Source: Rhodococcus sp. CH91 (GTDB taxonomy: Bacteria > Actinomycetota > Actinomycetes > Mycobacteriales > Mycobacteriaceae). Taken from it: a DNA stretch of 64,000 nucleotides. Below the pieces are notes generated by a model that saw only the letters and a list, made by a program, of their open reading frames with translations, had not been told where the DNA came from and did no database searches. The DNA lies in the NCBI RefSeq assembly GCF_022554085.1, contig NZ_JAKFYR010000005.1, positions 282,754 through 346,753 of the forward strand. The letters run 5' to 3'. This document shows, one piece after another, positions 1 through 9,012 of this stretch. The stretch's first letter is position 1. Each line of letters starts with the position of its first letter. The position numbers were made by a program, and so were the translations under genes.

Positions 1-295
<295 letters not shown>

Positions 296-354
296 CTAGA
301 CCGCCCCGCCGGACCCCCGGCCGGGCGCTCACCCTGCACCGACAGGACGAAGGG

Positions 355-1482
355 TCAGCGATGTCGGATCGAATCCCAGCCGACGACCTCGGACGCGGAT
401 CGCGGATCCGGACCGGTGTAGATGGCAGCGGGACGCACGAGCCTGCCCAGGCGCTTCTGTTCGAGGATGTGCGCGCACCAGCCGGCGGTGCGTCCGCAGG
501 TGAACATCGCGGGCATCATCGCGGCGGGCACCTCCGCGAAGTCGAGGATCACCGCGGCCCAGAACTCGACGTTGGTCTCGATCGCCCGATCCGGGCGGCG
601 TTCGCGCAGCTCGGTCAGGGCGGACTGCTCGAGCGCGGCCGCTGCCTCGAAGCGCGGAGCGTTCAGGCGCTGCGCGGTGGCGCGCAGTACCCGGGCGCGC
701 GGGTCCTCGGCGCGGTAGACGCGATGACCGAAACCCATGAGCTTGTCCTTGCGGTCGAGGATGCCCTTGACCAGCGCGCGCGGATCGCCGGTGCGCTCGG
801 TCTCCTCGATCATCGGCAGCACCCGGGCCGGGGCTCCGCCGTGCAGCGGACCGGACATCGCGCCGACGGCACCGGACAGCGAGGCGGCCGCGTCGGCGCC
901 GGTCGAGGCGATGACCCGGGCGGTGAACGTCGACGCATTCATCCCGTGCTCGGCGGCCGAGACCCAGTAGGCGTCGATCGCCTCGACGTGCTTGGGATCG
1001 GGATCGCCCTTCCAGCGCACCATGAACCGTTCGGTGACGGTGGACGCCTCGTCGACGCGCTGCTGCGGCACGGCGGGCTGGTAGATGCCGCGGGCGGACT
1101 GGGCGACATAGGACAGGGCCATCACTGCGGCGCGGGCGAGATTGTCGCGGGCGGTGGCGTCGTCGATGTCGAGCAAGGGACGGAAGCCCCAGATGGGTGC
1201 GAGCATCGCGAGGCCGGCCTGGACGTCGACGCGCACGTCGCCGGTGTGGATCGGCAGCGGGAACGGCTCGGCCGGATGCAGGCCACGGCCGAACTCGCCG
1301 TCGACGAGCAGTGCCCACACGTCGCCGAAGGTCACGCCCTTCTCGACGAGCTCTTCGATGTCGACCCCGCGATAGCGCAGTGCGCCACCGTCCTTGTCGG
1401 GTTCGGCGATGTCGCTCGTGAAAGCGACCACGCCTTCGAGTCCTGCGACGAAATCTTCGGGAATTGACGCGCGCGCTGCCAT
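355..1482 (-). CDS. citA: Citrate synthase, CitA-like (citrate synthase 2)
   Basis: A 375-residue cytoplasmic enzyme condensing acetyl-CoA (or a related acyl-CoA) with oxaloacetate. The active-site blocks are visible: SGPLHGGAP with the substrate-binding histidine and KLMGFGHRVYR with the second histidine and an arginine. It is shorter than the hexameric GltA further along the window and matches the second citrate synthase of mycobacteria (CitA, Rv0889c from memory). A GAGGAG ribosome site lies about 11 bases before the ATG. It is divergent from pdxH across about 170 bases. It could instead serve as a 2-methylcitrate synthase; the sequence alone does not settle the acyl-CoA preference. Confidence 0.85.
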   Translation of the reverse strand: MAARASIPEDFVAGLEGVVAFTSDIAEPDKDGGALRYRGVDIEELVEKGVTFGDVWALLVDGEFGRGLHPAEPFPLPIHTGDVRVDVQAGLAMLAPIWGFRPLLDIDDATARDNLARAAVMALSYVAQSARGIYQPAVPQQRVDEASTVTERFMVRWKGDPDPKHVEAIDAYWVSAAEHGMNASTFTARVIASTGADAAASLSGAVGAMSGPLHGGAPARVLPMIEETERTGDPRALVKGILDRKDKLMGFGHRVYRAEDPRARVLRATAQRLNAPRFEAAAALEQSALTELRERRPDRAIETNVEFWAAVILDFAEVPAAMMPAMFTCGRTAGWCAHILEQKRLGRLVRPAAIYTGPDPRSASEVVGWDSIRHR

Positions 1483-1650
1483 GACGGTTGGGCTCTCCTC
1501 GTTCGAGCACGGCCCGGTCCGAGCCGCACTGTCGGTGGAATGAGGACACCGTCGGGTTGTGACCGGCGCCCCACTCGGGTCGTCGCCGAAAACTGTAGTC
1601 CTCATGGTCTCCCCGCGACCCGTCGACCGCCCGGAGTAGCGTCGTCGTAC

Positions 1651-2367
1651 GTGCCGTCCGATATCCCGCTGCCGCGTCCCGAGGGAGACGAACTCGCGAC
1701 CATGCGCGTCGACTACACCCCCGATGTCACCGGGGACGGGCCGTCCGGTGCCTCCGTCGACGACCGCGACGTCGAGCCCGCGGATCTCACCGGTGGGTGG
1801 GATCGACTGCTGCGCACGTGGTTCGCCGCGGCCGTCGCCGCAGCTGTGCCCGAGCCCAATGCGATGGTGCTCGCGACCGTCGACGAACACGGCCACCCGG
1901 CGACCCGCACGGTGCTCTGCAAGAAGATCGACGCCGACGGTCTGGCCTTCTACACCAACTTCGAGTCCGACAAGGGGCGGCATCTCGCCGCCCGGCCCTA
2001 CGCCTCGGCGACCTTCCTCTGGCTGCCGATATACAGGCAGGTCACGGTCCGGGGACCGGTCGTGCGGGTGCCGGACGACGAGACGCTCGCGTACTGGCGC
2101 ACGCGCCCGCGCGGATCGCGTCTCGGCGCGTGGGCCTCGCAGCAGTCGCGGCCGGTGGGCGACCGGGTCGAACTCGAGCGCGCTCTCGTCGAGGCGGCCG
2201 AGCAGTACGACATCGACGACGACATACCGGTGCCGGCGTTCTGGGGTGGATTCCGGATCGTGCCCGAATCGGTCGAGTTCTGGCAGGGACGCCCGAACCG
2301 ATTGCACAACCGGGTCCGGACCCGGTCCGTCGACGGTCGCTGGATCGCCGAGCGCCTGCAACCGTGA
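1651..2367 (+). CDS. pdxH: Pyridoxamine 5'-phosphate oxidase
   Basis: A 238-residue FMN enzyme that oxidises pyridoxine or pyridoxamine phosphate to pyridoxal phosphate. Family hallmarks include PNAMVLATVDEHGHPATRTV, KGRHLAARPYASATF, RPRGSRLGAWASQQSRPV and the C-terminal EFWQGRPNRLHNR and ERLQP ending, the last two forming the substrate and FMN site. I chose the GTG start because mycobacterial PdxH has about 17 residues before its MRxxY motif; an in-frame ATG at 1702 would give a shorter product and remains possible. The stop overlaps the GTG start of the following transporter gene, so the two are probably translated together. Confidence 0.9.
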   Translation: MPSDIPLPRPEGDELATMRVDYTPDVTGDGPSGASVDDRDVEPADLTGGWDRLLRTWFAAAVAAAVPEPNAMVLATVDEHGHPATRTVLCKKIDADGLAFYTNFESDKGRHLAARPYASATFLWLPIYRQVTVRGPVVRVPDDETLAYWRTRPRGSRLGAWASQQSRPVGDRVELERALVEAAEQYDIDDDIPVPAFWGGFRIVPESVEFWQGRPNRLHNRVRTRSVDGRWIAERLQP

Positions 2368-3632
2368 GGCGTCTGCTCGCGGACACCACACCACTTCGCA
2401 ACAAGGACTACTCCCGGCTGTGGTGGGCCGGGATCGTCACCGTCATCGGCGCCCAGATGGCCGTGGTCGCGGTACCCCAGCAGATCTACGAGATCACCCG
2501 CAGTTCCGCCTATGTGGGCCTGACCGGAGTGTTCGGACTCGTGCCGCTCGTGATGTTCGGGCTGTGGGGCGGGGCACTCGCCGACGCCATGGATCGCCGC
2601 ACACTCCTCCTCGTCACCTCCACCGGGCTCGGTCTGACGTCGGTGCTGCTGTGGGTCAACGCGGTGAGCGGACTGGACAACGTGTGGGTGCTCCTGTGCC
2701 TGTTCTCGGTGCAGCAGGCCTTCTTCGCCGTCAACCAGCCGACCCGCGCCGCGATCATCCCGAGACTGCTCCCCACGGGGCAGATCGCGGCAGCGACCTC
2801 GCTGAACATGACGGTCGTGCAGTTCGGGGCCATCGCCGGACCCCTGTTCGCCGGAGCCCTCATTCCGGTGATCGGACTGTCCACCCTCTATCTGCTGGAC
2901 GCGATCCTGCTGCTCGCGACCCTGTGGGCGGTGGCGAAACTGCCCGCGATCCGTCCACTCGGCGAGGTGACCCGCGCCGGTCTGCGCGCGGTCTTCGACG
3001 GCTTCCGGTATCTGTCCGGACAGAAGATCCTGCTGGCGTCGTTCGTCGTCGACATCGTCGCGATGGTCTTCGGAATGCCGCGGGCGCTGTTCCCGCAGAT
3101 CGCCCACGAATCGTTCGGGGATCCGGTCCAGGGCGGTTTCGCGCTCGGTCTCCTCTTCGCCGCGATGTCGGTGGGCGCGGTGCTCGGCGGCGTCTTCTCG
3201 GGGTGGCTGCCGCGGGTACAGCGACAAGGGCTCGCCGTGATCGTGTGCATCCTCCTGTGGGGTGCCGCCATGGTGGGTTTCGGTCTCGCGGTGTGGTGGG
3301 CCGAGCCCGGCGGCAGCGGTCTGCTGTTGTGGGTCGCGCTGTTCTTCCTGGCTTTCGGCGGCGCGGTCGACATGGTGTCGGCTGCTTTCCGCTCGACGAT
3401 GCTCCAGACGGTCGCGACCGACGAGATGCGCGGCCGGTTGCAGGGCGTGTTCATCGTGGTCGTCGCCGGTGGACCCCGCATCGGCGACGTACTCCACGGT
3501 GCGGCCGCAGCGGCCGCAGGTACCGCCGTGGCGGCAGCGGGTGGTGGTGCGCTCGTGATCGTCGGCACGCTCGTGTGCGTCGTCGCCTTCCCGGCCTTCG
3601 TCCGCTACCGGGTCTCACGCACTCTCGGCTGA
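2364..3632 (+). CDS. MFS exporter (EntS-like)
   Basis: A 422-residue inner-membrane protein with about twelve hydrophobic segments. The N-terminal LRNKDYSRLWWAGIVTVIGAQM and the ALADAMDRR loop after segment 2 are typical of the EntS-type exporters of the major facilitator superfamily. These usually export siderophores, antibiotics or other small molecules; the substrate here is unknown. The GTG start overlaps the pdxH stop as GTGA, so translation is coupled to pdxH, an unexpected pairing of a cofactor enzyme with an exporter. The 3' end overlaps the opposite-strand SXXK protein gene tail to tail by about 18 bases, leaving no room for a separate terminator. Confidence 0.8.
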   Translation: MRRLLADTTPLRNKDYSRLWWAGIVTVIGAQMAVVAVPQQIYEITRSSAYVGLTGVFGLVPLVMFGLWGGALADAMDRRTLLLVTSTGLGLTSVLLWVNAVSGLDNVWVLLCLFSVQQAFFAVNQPTRAAIIPRLLPTGQIAAATSLNMTVVQFGAIAGPLFAGALIPVIGLSTLYLLDAILLLATLWAVAKLPAIRPLGEVTRAGLRAVFDGFRYLSGQKILLASFVVDIVAMVFGMPRALFPQIAHESFGDPVQGGFALGLLFAAMSVGAVLGGVFSGWLPRVQRQGLAVIVCILLWGAAMVGFGLAVWWAEPGGSGLLLWVALFFLAFGGAVDMVSAAFRSTMLQTVATDEMRGRLQGVFIVVVAGGPRIGDVLHGAAAAAAGTAVAAAGGGALVIVGTLVCVVAFPAFVRYRVSRTLG

Positions 3633-4562
3633 GAACGACTCGGCGATTCGGTCGGGGAGAGGCGCGCGCAACTCGGTGACGGCGATCCGCGCGGCTTCGC
3701 CGATCGCCGCATCGACCACCGGCAGCACCGGATCCGCGCGAGCGGCCCGGGTGAACACCGCAACCGCGATCGGGTACTCACCGGGGAATTCGACGACCGC
3801 CACCTCGTTGCGGATGATGCCGATCGTGCCCGTCTTACCGGCCACCGCGACCCCGCGATGGGGGAACCCCGACGCGATGCGATGCGGCCAGATCTGAGCG
3901 CGCATCACCTGCTGCGCGAAGGCCGTGCTCTCGGGCGACAGTACCGAGCCGGACCACACGGCATCGAGCAGTCGCGTCATCTCCTCGGGTGTGGTCGCGC
4001 TCGTGTAGGCCGGGTCGTACGCCGACACCGTCCATGCCGCGTCGTCGTCGGTGAGCGCCCGGAACGCCTCGACGGTGGTGTGACTGTCGGTCTCCTCGAC
4101 GAGACGCCGGTAGATGTCCGCGGTGCCCCCGACGATCCGGGTGCGGGTGAGTCCGAGTCGCCCGAGCAGGTCCTCGACGACGCTCGTACCGATCTCTCCC
4201 AGCAGCACGTCGGCAGCGGCGTTGTCGGACACCGTCATCATCGATGCGGCAACATCGCGCCTGCTCATCGTCACCGGATCGTGGAACCTCGCGATCCCGG
4301 TCGGTCCCGGGGTGCACTCCGACGGCACGATCCGCAGTTGTTCCGTCGCGTCGAGCCGCCCCGCGTCCACCGATGCGCAGAAGGCGAGGAACAGTGGAAG
4401 TTTGTACACCGAGGCGAGAACCACTCGGTCGTTCCCGCGTACCGATATCGTCGTCGCGCGGGGGTCCGAACACCGGCGAGCGTGCAACCATCCCGTACAT
4501 CCCGCATCGGCGAACACGGCCCGGATCCGTTCGGCGGCAGTGTCACGTCCCGGACCGTTCAT
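3615..4562 (-). CDS. SXXK beta-lactamase-fold protein, BlaB-like regulator candidate
   Basis: A 315-residue protein with the penicillin-recognising fold: the SVYK box at about residues 51-54, SDN at 112-114 and KTG at 243-245. It has no signal peptide, so it should stay inside the cell, and I find no ExxLN omega-loop motif, the general-base element of class A beta-lactamases. It overlaps the LysR gene before it by ATGA. In Streptomyces cacaoi a divergent pair, blaA (LysR type) and blaB (a cytoplasmic SXXK protein), controls the beta-lactamase gene blaL; this locus has the same three parts. A penicillin-sensing or co-regulator role is inferred from that arrangement. A cytoplasmic serine hydrolase is the alternative. 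Confidence 0.75.
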   Translation of the reverse strand: MNGPGRDTAAERIRAVFADAGCTGWLHARRCSDPRATTISVRGNDRVVLASVYKLPLFLAFCASVDAGRLDATEQLRIVPSECTPGPTGIARFHDPVTMSRRDVAASMMTVSDNAAADVLLGEIGTSVVEDLLGRLGLTRTRIVGGTADIYRRLVEETDSHTTVEAFRALTDDDAAWTVSAYDPAYTSATTPEEMTRLLDAVWSGSVLSPESTAFAQQVMRAQIWPHRIASGFPHRGVAVAGKTGTIGIIRNEVAVVEFPGEYPIAVAVFTRAARADPVLPVVDAAIGEAARIAVTELRAPLPDRIAESFSAESA

Positions 4563-5434
4563 CGGATCCTCTCCTTGAACAGCACCCGGTCGAGGGCGGC
4601 GACGTGCCGGTCCGCGCCGGTTCCCGGTCGCCACACGATCCGCACGCGAAGGGCGAGAGCGGGCGGGGCCCAGTCCAGCCACGCCACCCCGGGAGCCGAT
4701 CCGGGTGGTGAGGTCGAGATTCCGAAGTGGGTGCCGGCGGCCACCGCGGCGAGGACCGCGCGGTCGTCCGTCGCCGGGCTCGTGTCCACATCGAGCCCTC
4801 GTTCGCGCAGCAGGTCCTGGACTGCGTCGAAGGATGCCGGGTTTCCGGTGCGGGGCGGCGCCGCGAACGTCAGGTCGGAGAGCATCGGCAGGCGCGGGCG
4901 GTCGGAGTGCGCACTGCGATGGTCCGAAGGCACGAGTACCCATCGGCGGAGTTTGACGACCGGACCGGCTTCGAGTCCCTCGGTCAGAGCCGGATGTTCG
5001 ACGACGGCGAGGTCGCACATGCCCGAGCGCACAGCCTCGACGAGTTCGACCGTGGTCGCGGACCGCGTCGAGACCGTCGCCTCCCCGTGTCCGCGCAGTG
5101 CTGCGACGCACAGGGTGACCAGGCGGCAGGGGAGAGCATGGGTGGCACCCCAGTGCAGAAGGCCCCGGGAACGAGCCACACGCCCGGCCTCGGCCAGGAA
5201 ACGATCGGCGTCGTCGACGAGGAGGCGGGCGCGTGGGAGCAGTTCGGCGCCCGCAGGGGTGAGCACCGCTCCCTGCCGGGTGCGATGCACGAGTTCGGCG
5301 CCGAGATGCTGCTCCAGTTTCCGAAGCCCTTGTGACAGAGGGGGTTGTGTCATGTCGAGTGTTGCGGCCGCGCGACCGAAATGACGTTCGTCCGCGACCG
5401 TGACGAAGAAGCGGAGATGGCGGATGAGGTCCAT
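4559..5434 (-). CDS. LysR-type regulator of the beta-lactamase locus
   Basis: A 291-residue regulator with an N-terminal winged helix (MDLIRHLRFFVTVADERHFG, then AAATLDMTQPPLSQGLRKLE, about residues 1-60) and a LysR co-inducer domain behind it. The ATG chosen starts the conserved helix; the longer upstream reading is a poor fit. The gene is translationally coupled to the SXXK protein gene (ATGA overlap) and divergent from the class A beta-lactamase gene with 165 bases between. This is the AmpR/BlaA layout, so it probably activates the beta-lactamase gene and controls itself from the shared region. The effector is unknown. Confidence 0.85.
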   Translation of the reverse strand: MDLIRHLRFFVTVADERHFGRAAATLDMTQPPLSQGLRKLEQHLGAELVHRTRQGAVLTPAGAELLPRARLLVDDADRFLAEAGRVARSRGLLHWGATHALPCRLVTLCVAALRGHGEATVSTRSATTVELVEAVRSGMCDLAVVEHPALTEGLEAGPVVKLRRWVLVPSDHRSAHSDRPRLPMLSDLTFAAPPRTGNPASFDAVQDLLRERGLDVDTSPATDDRAVLAAVAAGTHFGISTSPPGSAPGVAWLDWAPPALALRVRIVWRPGTGADRHVAALDRVLFKERIR

Positions 5435-5535
5435 GGGGAGATTCAAGCAGTGCCGATCGGCCCGTCGGCGTTTCCGTATTTCCCGCCGGGATTCTTTCCC
5501 GGTTCCTGTCGCCTCCACCTGCGTCGATAGCCTCT

Positions 5536-5560
5536 GCGACCCGATCGCGGGCCGGGTCGC
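5536..5560. promoter_or_regulatory. Inverted repeat, candidate LysR-regulator site
   Basis: GCGACCC and GGGTCGC form perfect 7-base arms with 11 bases between them, centred about 50 bases before the beta-lactamase ATG and about 115 bases from the LysR gene start. ATAG and CTAT lie just outside the arms. LysR proteins typically bind interrupted dyads of this size in divergent promoters. The role is inferred from position. Confidence 0.45.
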
Positions 5561-5599
5561 TATTGGCGCTCGCCGCTCTCCCGATGGTCTCGTGTCGGC

Positions 5600-6571
5600 A
5601 TGACCACGACATTCGAATCCTCACGAATCGGCTTGTCCCGCAGGAGGTTCATTTCTGCTCTCACTGCGCTGTCGGCGATGTCGGCCACAGCCGCATGCGG
5701 GTCGCCGAAGCCCGGCAGGGTGGCCGGGCCCCCGGACGCCGATGCCCCCGAGACAGTCGTGCTCTCGAGGGCGCTCGACGATCGCTTCGCCGCGATCGAG
5801 GATCGCTACGTCGTCCGGCTCGGCGTCCATGCCCGTTCGACGGCATCCGGCCGCACCTACGCCTACCGGGCGGACGACCGGTTCGCGATGTGCTCGACGT
5901 TCAAGGTCTACGCGGCAGCCGCGATCCTCCGGCTCGAATCCGAGGGCGCGCTCCGGCTGGACGAGGCCGTACCGATCGATCCGCAGGACATCGTCGTGCA
6001 CTCGCCGGTGACCTCCGAGCATCAGGGGAGGGTGATGACGATCGATCGTCTGTGCGACGCCGCGCTGACACGGAGCGACAACACCGCCGGCAACCTGTTG
6101 CTGCGCCGCCTGGGTGGGCCCGACGCGATCACCGCCTTCGCGCGCTCCGTCGGTGACGGCGCCACGCGCCTCGACCGGTGGGAGCCCGAACTCAACACCG
6201 CCGACCGCGGCGACGAGCGTGACACGACCACCCCCTCCGGCCTCGCCCGGGGCTTCGAGGCGGTGCTGCTGGGTTCGGCTCTGCCGGCCGCGCAGCAACG
6301 CACACTGCTGGGCTGGATGCGCGCGACCACCACCTCGGACACCCGGATCCGGGCGGGGCTTCCACCGGGCTGGACTTCCGCGGACAAGACCGGGGGAGGG
6401 ATGCACGGGACCGTGAACGATGCCGGTGCGGTGTGGTCACCCGAGGGCGACCCGCTCCTGCTGGTGATCCTGTCGGACTCCACCACGGGGCACCCGGACG
6501 CGCCGCTCGAGGGCGGCCCGGTCGCCGAGGCCACGGCCGCTCTCGTCGACGTGCTCCACGCGGTGCCGTAG
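5600..6571 (+). CDS. Class A beta-lactamase, Tat-type lipoprotein
   Basis: A 323-residue serine beta-lactamase that hydrolyses penicillins or cephalosporins. All catalytic motifs are present: STFK (about 99-102), SDN (159-161), EPELN in the omega loop (195-199) and KTG (263-265). The N-terminus has a twin arginine (SRRRF, about 13-17), a hydrophobic stretch and a cysteine at about 33 in a loose lipobox (TAAC), suggesting Tat export and membrane anchoring. A cysteine directly precedes the catalytic serine, as in some carbapenemases, but the partner cysteine after KTG is absent. Divergent from the LysR regulator, which probably controls it. Confidence 0.92.
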   Translation: MTTTFESSRIGLSRRRFISALTALSAMSATAACGSPKPGRVAGPPDADAPETVVLSRALDDRFAAIEDRYVVRLGVHARSTASGRTYAYRADDRFAMCSTFKVYAAAAILRLESEGALRLDEAVPIDPQDIVVHSPVTSEHQGRVMTIDRLCDAALTRSDNTAGNLLLRRLGGPDAITAFARSVGDGATRLDRWEPELNTADRGDERDTTTPSGLARGFEAVLLGSALPAAQQRTLLGWMRATTTSDTRIRAGLPPGWTSADKTGGGMHGTVNDAGAVWSPEGDPLLLVILSDSTTGHPDAPLEGGPVAEATAALVDVLHAVP

Positions 6572-6613
6572 ACGAGGGCAGGGACCGAGGACCCGGTGCG
6601 TCGCGGGCGCATG

Positions 6614-6648
6614 CCCGGGTCCCGTGTCCGACTCGATGCGGACCCGGG
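6614..6648 (+). terminator. Stem-loop after the beta-lactamase gene
   Basis: CCCGGGTCC and GGACCCGGG form a perfect 9-base stem about 40 bases after the beta-lactamase stop. There is no T-run, which is common for terminators in GC-rich actinobacteria. It would separate the beta-lactamase from the gltA promoter region that follows. Confidence 0.45.
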
Positions 6649-6851
6649 TAGTATTGCCGCAGGTTATCGGCGTGTGCCGGCCTTGCGGCGCTGTCGCAGA
6701 GGGTACGGTCGAGCGTTCGGAACCCACATGGACCACACACCGCTCGGGGACTTTCGACGGACCCTGCCGGAGCGCACACGCCGCGCTACGGCTAGGTTCT
6801 ACGTGAATGTTCGGAAGTTTCTCGTAGGTCTGAGCTTGAGAGGGATCCTTC

Positions 6852-8150
6852 GTGCCCGCTGAGAATGACACCAACCCCACCCTCAGCTACCCCGGTGGCG
6901 AACACACGATGTCTATCGCCAAGGCGACGGAAGGTAATGACGGGATCGAGCTGGGCAAGCTCCTCGCGGCGACCGGGTACACCACCCTCGACCCGGGTTT
7001 CGTCAACACCGCCTCGACCAAGTCGGCGATCACGTACATCGACGGCGAGCAGGGCATTCTGCGGTACCGCGGATACCCGATCGAGCAGCTCGCCGAGAAG
7101 TCGACGTTCATCGAGGTCAGCTACCTGTTGATCTACGGTGAGCTGCCGACCACGGAGCAGCTCGAGGTCTTCACCGACAAGATCCGCCGCCACACCCTGC
7201 TGCACGAGGACCTCAAGCGGTTCTTCGACGGTTTCCCGCGCAACGCGCACCCGATGCCGGTCGTGTCGAGCGCGGTCAACGCGCTGTCGGCCTACTACCC
7301 CGACTCCCTCGATCCGGACGACTCCGAGCAGGTCGAGCTGTCGACGATCCGTCTGCTCGCCAAGCTGCCGACGATCGCCGCCTACGCGTACAAGAAGTCG
7401 GTCGGGCAGCCCTTCCTCTACCCCGACAACTCGCTGTCGCTGGTCGAGAACTTCCTGCGCATGACGTTCGGCTTCCCGGCCGAGCCGTACGAGATCGATC
7501 CCGAGATCGTCCAGGCACTCGACATGCTGCTCATCCTGCACGCCGATCACGAGCAGAACTGCTCGACGTCGACGGTGCGTCTCGTCGGCTCGTCCGACGC
7601 CAACCTCTTCACGTCCATCTCGGGCGGCATCAACGCGCTGTGGGGCCCGCTGCACGGCGGCGCCAACCAGGCCGTGCTGGAGATGCTCGATGGCATCCAG
7701 AAGTCCGACGGCGACGTCACGGACTTCGTCCGCAAGGTCAAGAACAAGGAAGACGGCGTGAAGCTCATGGGCTTCGGGCACCGCGTCTACCGCAACTACG
7801 ATCCGCGCGCCGCGATCGTCAAGAAGACCGCCGATCGCATCCTGAAGAAGCTCGGTGCGGGCGACGAACTGCTCGAGATCGCCATGAAGCTCGAAGAGGC
7901 CGCCCTCACGGACGACTACTTCATCGAGCGCAAGCTGTACCCGAACGTGGACTTCTACACGGGTCTGATCTACCGTGCGATGGGCTTCCCCGACCGCATG
8001 TTCACGGTGCTGTTCGCTCTCGGCCGCCTGCCCGGCTGGATCGCGCACTGGCGTGAGATGCACTCGGACCCGACCTTGAAGATCGGCCGTCCGCGTCAGA
8101 TCTACACCGGCTACACCGAGCGCCCGTACACTTCCCTCGAGGAGCGCTGA
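6852..8150 (+). CDS. gltA: Citrate synthase, main type (GltA2-like)
   Basis: A 432-residue citrate synthase of the hexameric bacterial type, the entry enzyme of the citric acid cycle. It contains LHADHEQNCSTSTVR, GPLHGGANQAVLEML and KLMGFGHRVYRNYDPRA with the catalytic histidines, and closes with IGRPRQIYTGYTER, all nearly identical to M. tuberculosis GltA2. A GTG start is used, preceded by GAGAGGGA. The 280 bases before it hold the beta-lactamase stem-loop and probably the gltA promoter; a TAGGTT box at about 6793 fits a -10 element, but I see no convincing -35. It is the second citrate synthase in this window. Confidence 0.95.
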   Translation: MPAENDTNPTLSYPGGEHTMSIAKATEGNDGIELGKLLAATGYTTLDPGFVNTASTKSAITYIDGEQGILRYRGYPIEQLAEKSTFIEVSYLLIYGELPTTEQLEVFTDKIRRHTLLHEDLKRFFDGFPRNAHPMPVVSSAVNALSAYYPDSLDPDDSEQVELSTIRLLAKLPTIAAYAYKKSVGQPFLYPDNSLSLVENFLRMTFGFPAEPYEIDPEIVQALDMLLILHADHEQNCSTSTVRLVGSSDANLFTSISGGINALWGPLHGGANQAVLEMLDGIQKSDGDVTDFVRKVKNKEDGVKLMGFGHRVYRNYDPRAAIVKKTADRILKKLGAGDELLEIAMKLEEAALTDDYFIERKLYPNVDFYTGLIYRAMGFPDRMFTVLFALGRLPGWIAHWREMHSDPTLKIGRPRQIYTGYTERPYTSLEER

Positions 8151-8199
8151 CCCTCGTAGCGACCGGAACACTCGACCGAATCCCGACGAGGAGACACGC

Positions 8200-8922
8200 A
8201 TGACAAAGCCGGAAATCGAGTTCCAGGAGGGCCCCGCCCCCACTCATCTGGTCATCAAGGACCTGGTGGTCGGCGACGGTGCCGAAGCGGAACCCGGCTC
8301 GAAGGTCGAGGTGCACTACGTCGGGGTCGAGTTCGACACCGGTGAAGAGTTCGACTCGTCGTGGGGCCGTGGTGAGTCCATCACCTTCCCGCTGTCCGGT
8401 CTGATCGCCGGTTGGCAGGAGGGCATCCCGGGCATGCGGGTCGGCGGCCGTCGCCAGCTGACCATCCCCCCGGAGCTCGCCTACGGACCTGCCGGATCCG
8501 GTCATCGCCTGTCGGGCAAGACGCTGGTCTTCATCATCGACCTGCTCGACGTGCAGGTGCCGCCGGAGCCGCCCACAGTCGAGCCGGCGACCGGTCCGGC
8601 GCCCGCCGATCTCGTGATCGAGGACATCACGATCGGTGACGGCGACGAGGCACAGCCCGGTGGCGTCGTCGACGTCCACTACCACGGCGTGGAGTACGAG
8701 ACCAACGAGGTGTTCGACTCGTCGTTCGCTCGTGGCGACTCCGTCCGGTTCCCCCTGGGACGCCTGATCCCGGGGTGGCAGGAGGGAATCCCGGGCATGC
8801 GTGTCGGTGGACGCCGCAAGCTCACGGTGCCGCCGCAACTGGCGTACGGTCCCGCAGGCTCCGGGCATCCGCTCGGGGGCAAGACACTGGTCTTCGTCAT
8901 CGACCTGCTCGGCGTCGGATAA
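8200..8922 (+). CDS. Tandem FKBP-type peptidyl-prolyl isomerase
   Basis: A 240-residue protein made of two complete FKBP domains, about residues 15-118 and 135-240, joined by a short proline-rich linker. Both repeat the same blocks (VEVHYVGVEF/VDVHYHGVEY, FDSSWGRG/FDSSFARG, AGWQEGIPGMRVGGRR/PGWQEGIPGMRVGGRR, LAYGPAGSGH in both). Such enzymes speed cis-trans isomerisation at proline. No signal peptide, so cytoplasmic. Usual actinobacterial FKBPs have one domain of about 120 residues, so this is an internal duplication. It follows gltA by 49 bases with GAGGAG before the ATG and may be cotranscribed. Confidence 0.9.
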   Translation: MTKPEIEFQEGPAPTHLVIKDLVVGDGAEAEPGSKVEVHYVGVEFDTGEEFDSSWGRGESITFPLSGLIAGWQEGIPGMRVGGRRQLTIPPELAYGPAGSGHRLSGKTLVFIIDLLDVQVPPEPPTVEPATGPAPADLVIEDITIGDGDEAQPGGVVDVHYHGVEYETNEVFDSSFARGDSVRFPLGRLIPGWQEGIPGMRVGGRRKLTVPPQLAYGPAGSGHPLGGKTLVFVIDLLGVG

Positions 8923-8954
8923 CACCGCCCGCTCAGGGGCTAGCACCATCGTTC

Positions 8955-8998
8955 CGAGGCTCGCAATACCGGATCCGAGACCGGTCTTGCGAGCCTCG
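8955..8998. terminator. Bidirectional terminator between FKBP and TetR genes
   Basis: CGAGGCTCGCAA and TTGCGAGCCTCG form a perfect 12-base stem with a 20-base loop, placed between two converging genes about 30 and 15 bases from their stops. Symmetry allows it to work for both strands. Confidence 0.75.
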
Positions 8999-9012
8999 TT
9001 CGCGTATGGGGG

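Noticed and set aside
355..1467. Long open frame on the forward strand opposite the citrate synthase gene
   Set aside because: No family pattern, and it mirrors the codon-position bias of the real gene.
5600..6571. Class A beta-lactamase as a carbapenemase because a cysteine precedes the catalytic serine
   Set aside because: The second cysteine of the typical disulphide after KTG is missing (KTGGGM), so the sequence does not support that subclass.
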